Below are positions 63,922 through 64,000 of a stretch of DNA of 64,000 nucleotides, one piece after another. The DNA comes from DASQEH01 sp035633755 (lineage in GTDB: Bacteria > Actinomycetota > Actinomycetes > Propionibacteriales > Nocardioidaceae): assembly GCA_035633755.1 (NCBI GenBank), contig DASQEH010000080.1:1-64000 (forward strand), in the 5' to 3' direction. Each line of letters begins with the position of its first letter. The stretch's first letter is position 1. Position numbers and translations under genes: made by a program. The notes under the pieces are model-generated. The model ran no database searches. It worked only from the letters and a program-made list of their open reading frames with translations, and had not been told where the DNA came from.

Positions 63922-64000
63922 GTGAACCGAGGAGACGGCGACGCGACAGTTGCAGCGGCCGAGAAGCTGGTCATGGACGGGTTGTTCAGTGACGAGGGGC
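63922..64000 (+). CDS. Start of an unidentified gene, cut by the right edge
   Basis: GTG 63922 opens a frame reading VNRGDGDATVAAAEKLVMDG to the window end (26 codons). GACACT (63910-63915) ends 6 nt before the GTG, the same spacing as the leaderless promoters elsewhere in the window. Too short to identify; the helical, charged sequence is compatible with a real N-terminus. The 160 bp between it and the lipoprotein start hold nothing else I can name. Confidence 0.35.
   Translation, partial: MNRGDGDATVAAAEKLVMDGLFSDEG

Overview
This window comes from a high-GC actinobacterial chromosome. Gene content and order suggest Propionibacteriales/Nocardioidaceae or a relative, but no rRNA or other decisive marker is present, so the family assignment is an inference. 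Indicators are a dnaK-grpE-dnaJ-hspR-clpB operon behind a HAIR operator, a purF-purM-DUF3073-valine dehydrogenase-unknown-bldC block that matches the Streptomyces coelicolor order as I recall it, many GTG starts, and many leaderless promoters. I see no tRNA, rRNA, CRISPR array, insertion sequence, prophage or plasmid feature. The window looks like ordinary core chromosome with a few lineage-specific insertions.

Layout. 1-1444: N-terminal part of a secreted M36 metallopeptidase. 1.6-11.5 kb: histidine utilisation (hutH, hutU, an M20 amidohydrolase, hutF, hutI), interrupted by an opposite-strand pair (membrane spermidine-synthase-like protein, nitroreductase). 11.5-14.75 kb: MMPL transporter divergent from a double-MarR regulator. 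14.7-16.6 kb: GAF-ANTAR protein and MEDS/HATPase protein, probably one signalling operon. 16.8-24.9 kb: HspR-controlled chaperone operon followed by two small membrane proteins. 24.9-32.6 kb: aminotransferase, pyrE, class II aldolase, amino-acid permease with an extra cytosolic domain, TrmH-type methyltransferase, DedA protein, DUF3151, lipid-kinase-like protein. 32.8-49.9 kb: nine purine genes (purA, D, B, C, S, Q, L, F, M) interspersed with an FAD oxidoreductase, an MFS exporter, an ECF-like sigma factor with two zinc ribbons, a sterol-carrier-family protein and an M20 dipeptidase. 50-52.8 kb: DUF3073, valine/leucine dehydrogenase, an unknown protein and bldC. 52.8-64 kb: ribokinase, RecQ-family helicase and a run of mostly single-gene units, ending in a lipoprotein and the start of one more gene.

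How the genes work together. HutH, HutU, HutI and HutF take histidine to N-formylglutamate. No HutG is visible, and the M20 enzyme translationally coupled to hutF is the best candidate for the last step. The purine genes cover IMP synthesis except purN, purE, purK and purH, plus PurA and PurB for the AMP branch. The chaperone operon carries its own repressor gene, hspR, and its operator overlaps the predicted transcription start.

The observations most worth a second look are: the zinc-ribbon sigma factor; a perfect 14-bp inverted repeat inside grpE; the coupled M20 enzyme in the hut cluster; a GTGAC repeat array between hutH and the protease gene; back-to-back leaderless promoters between trmH and dedA; a cyclase-family protein with an altered metal motif; four convergent gene pairs whose stop codons share the same 4 bp; and a purQ/MFS antisense coding overlap. 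I found no clearly new multi-gene defence or biosynthetic system.
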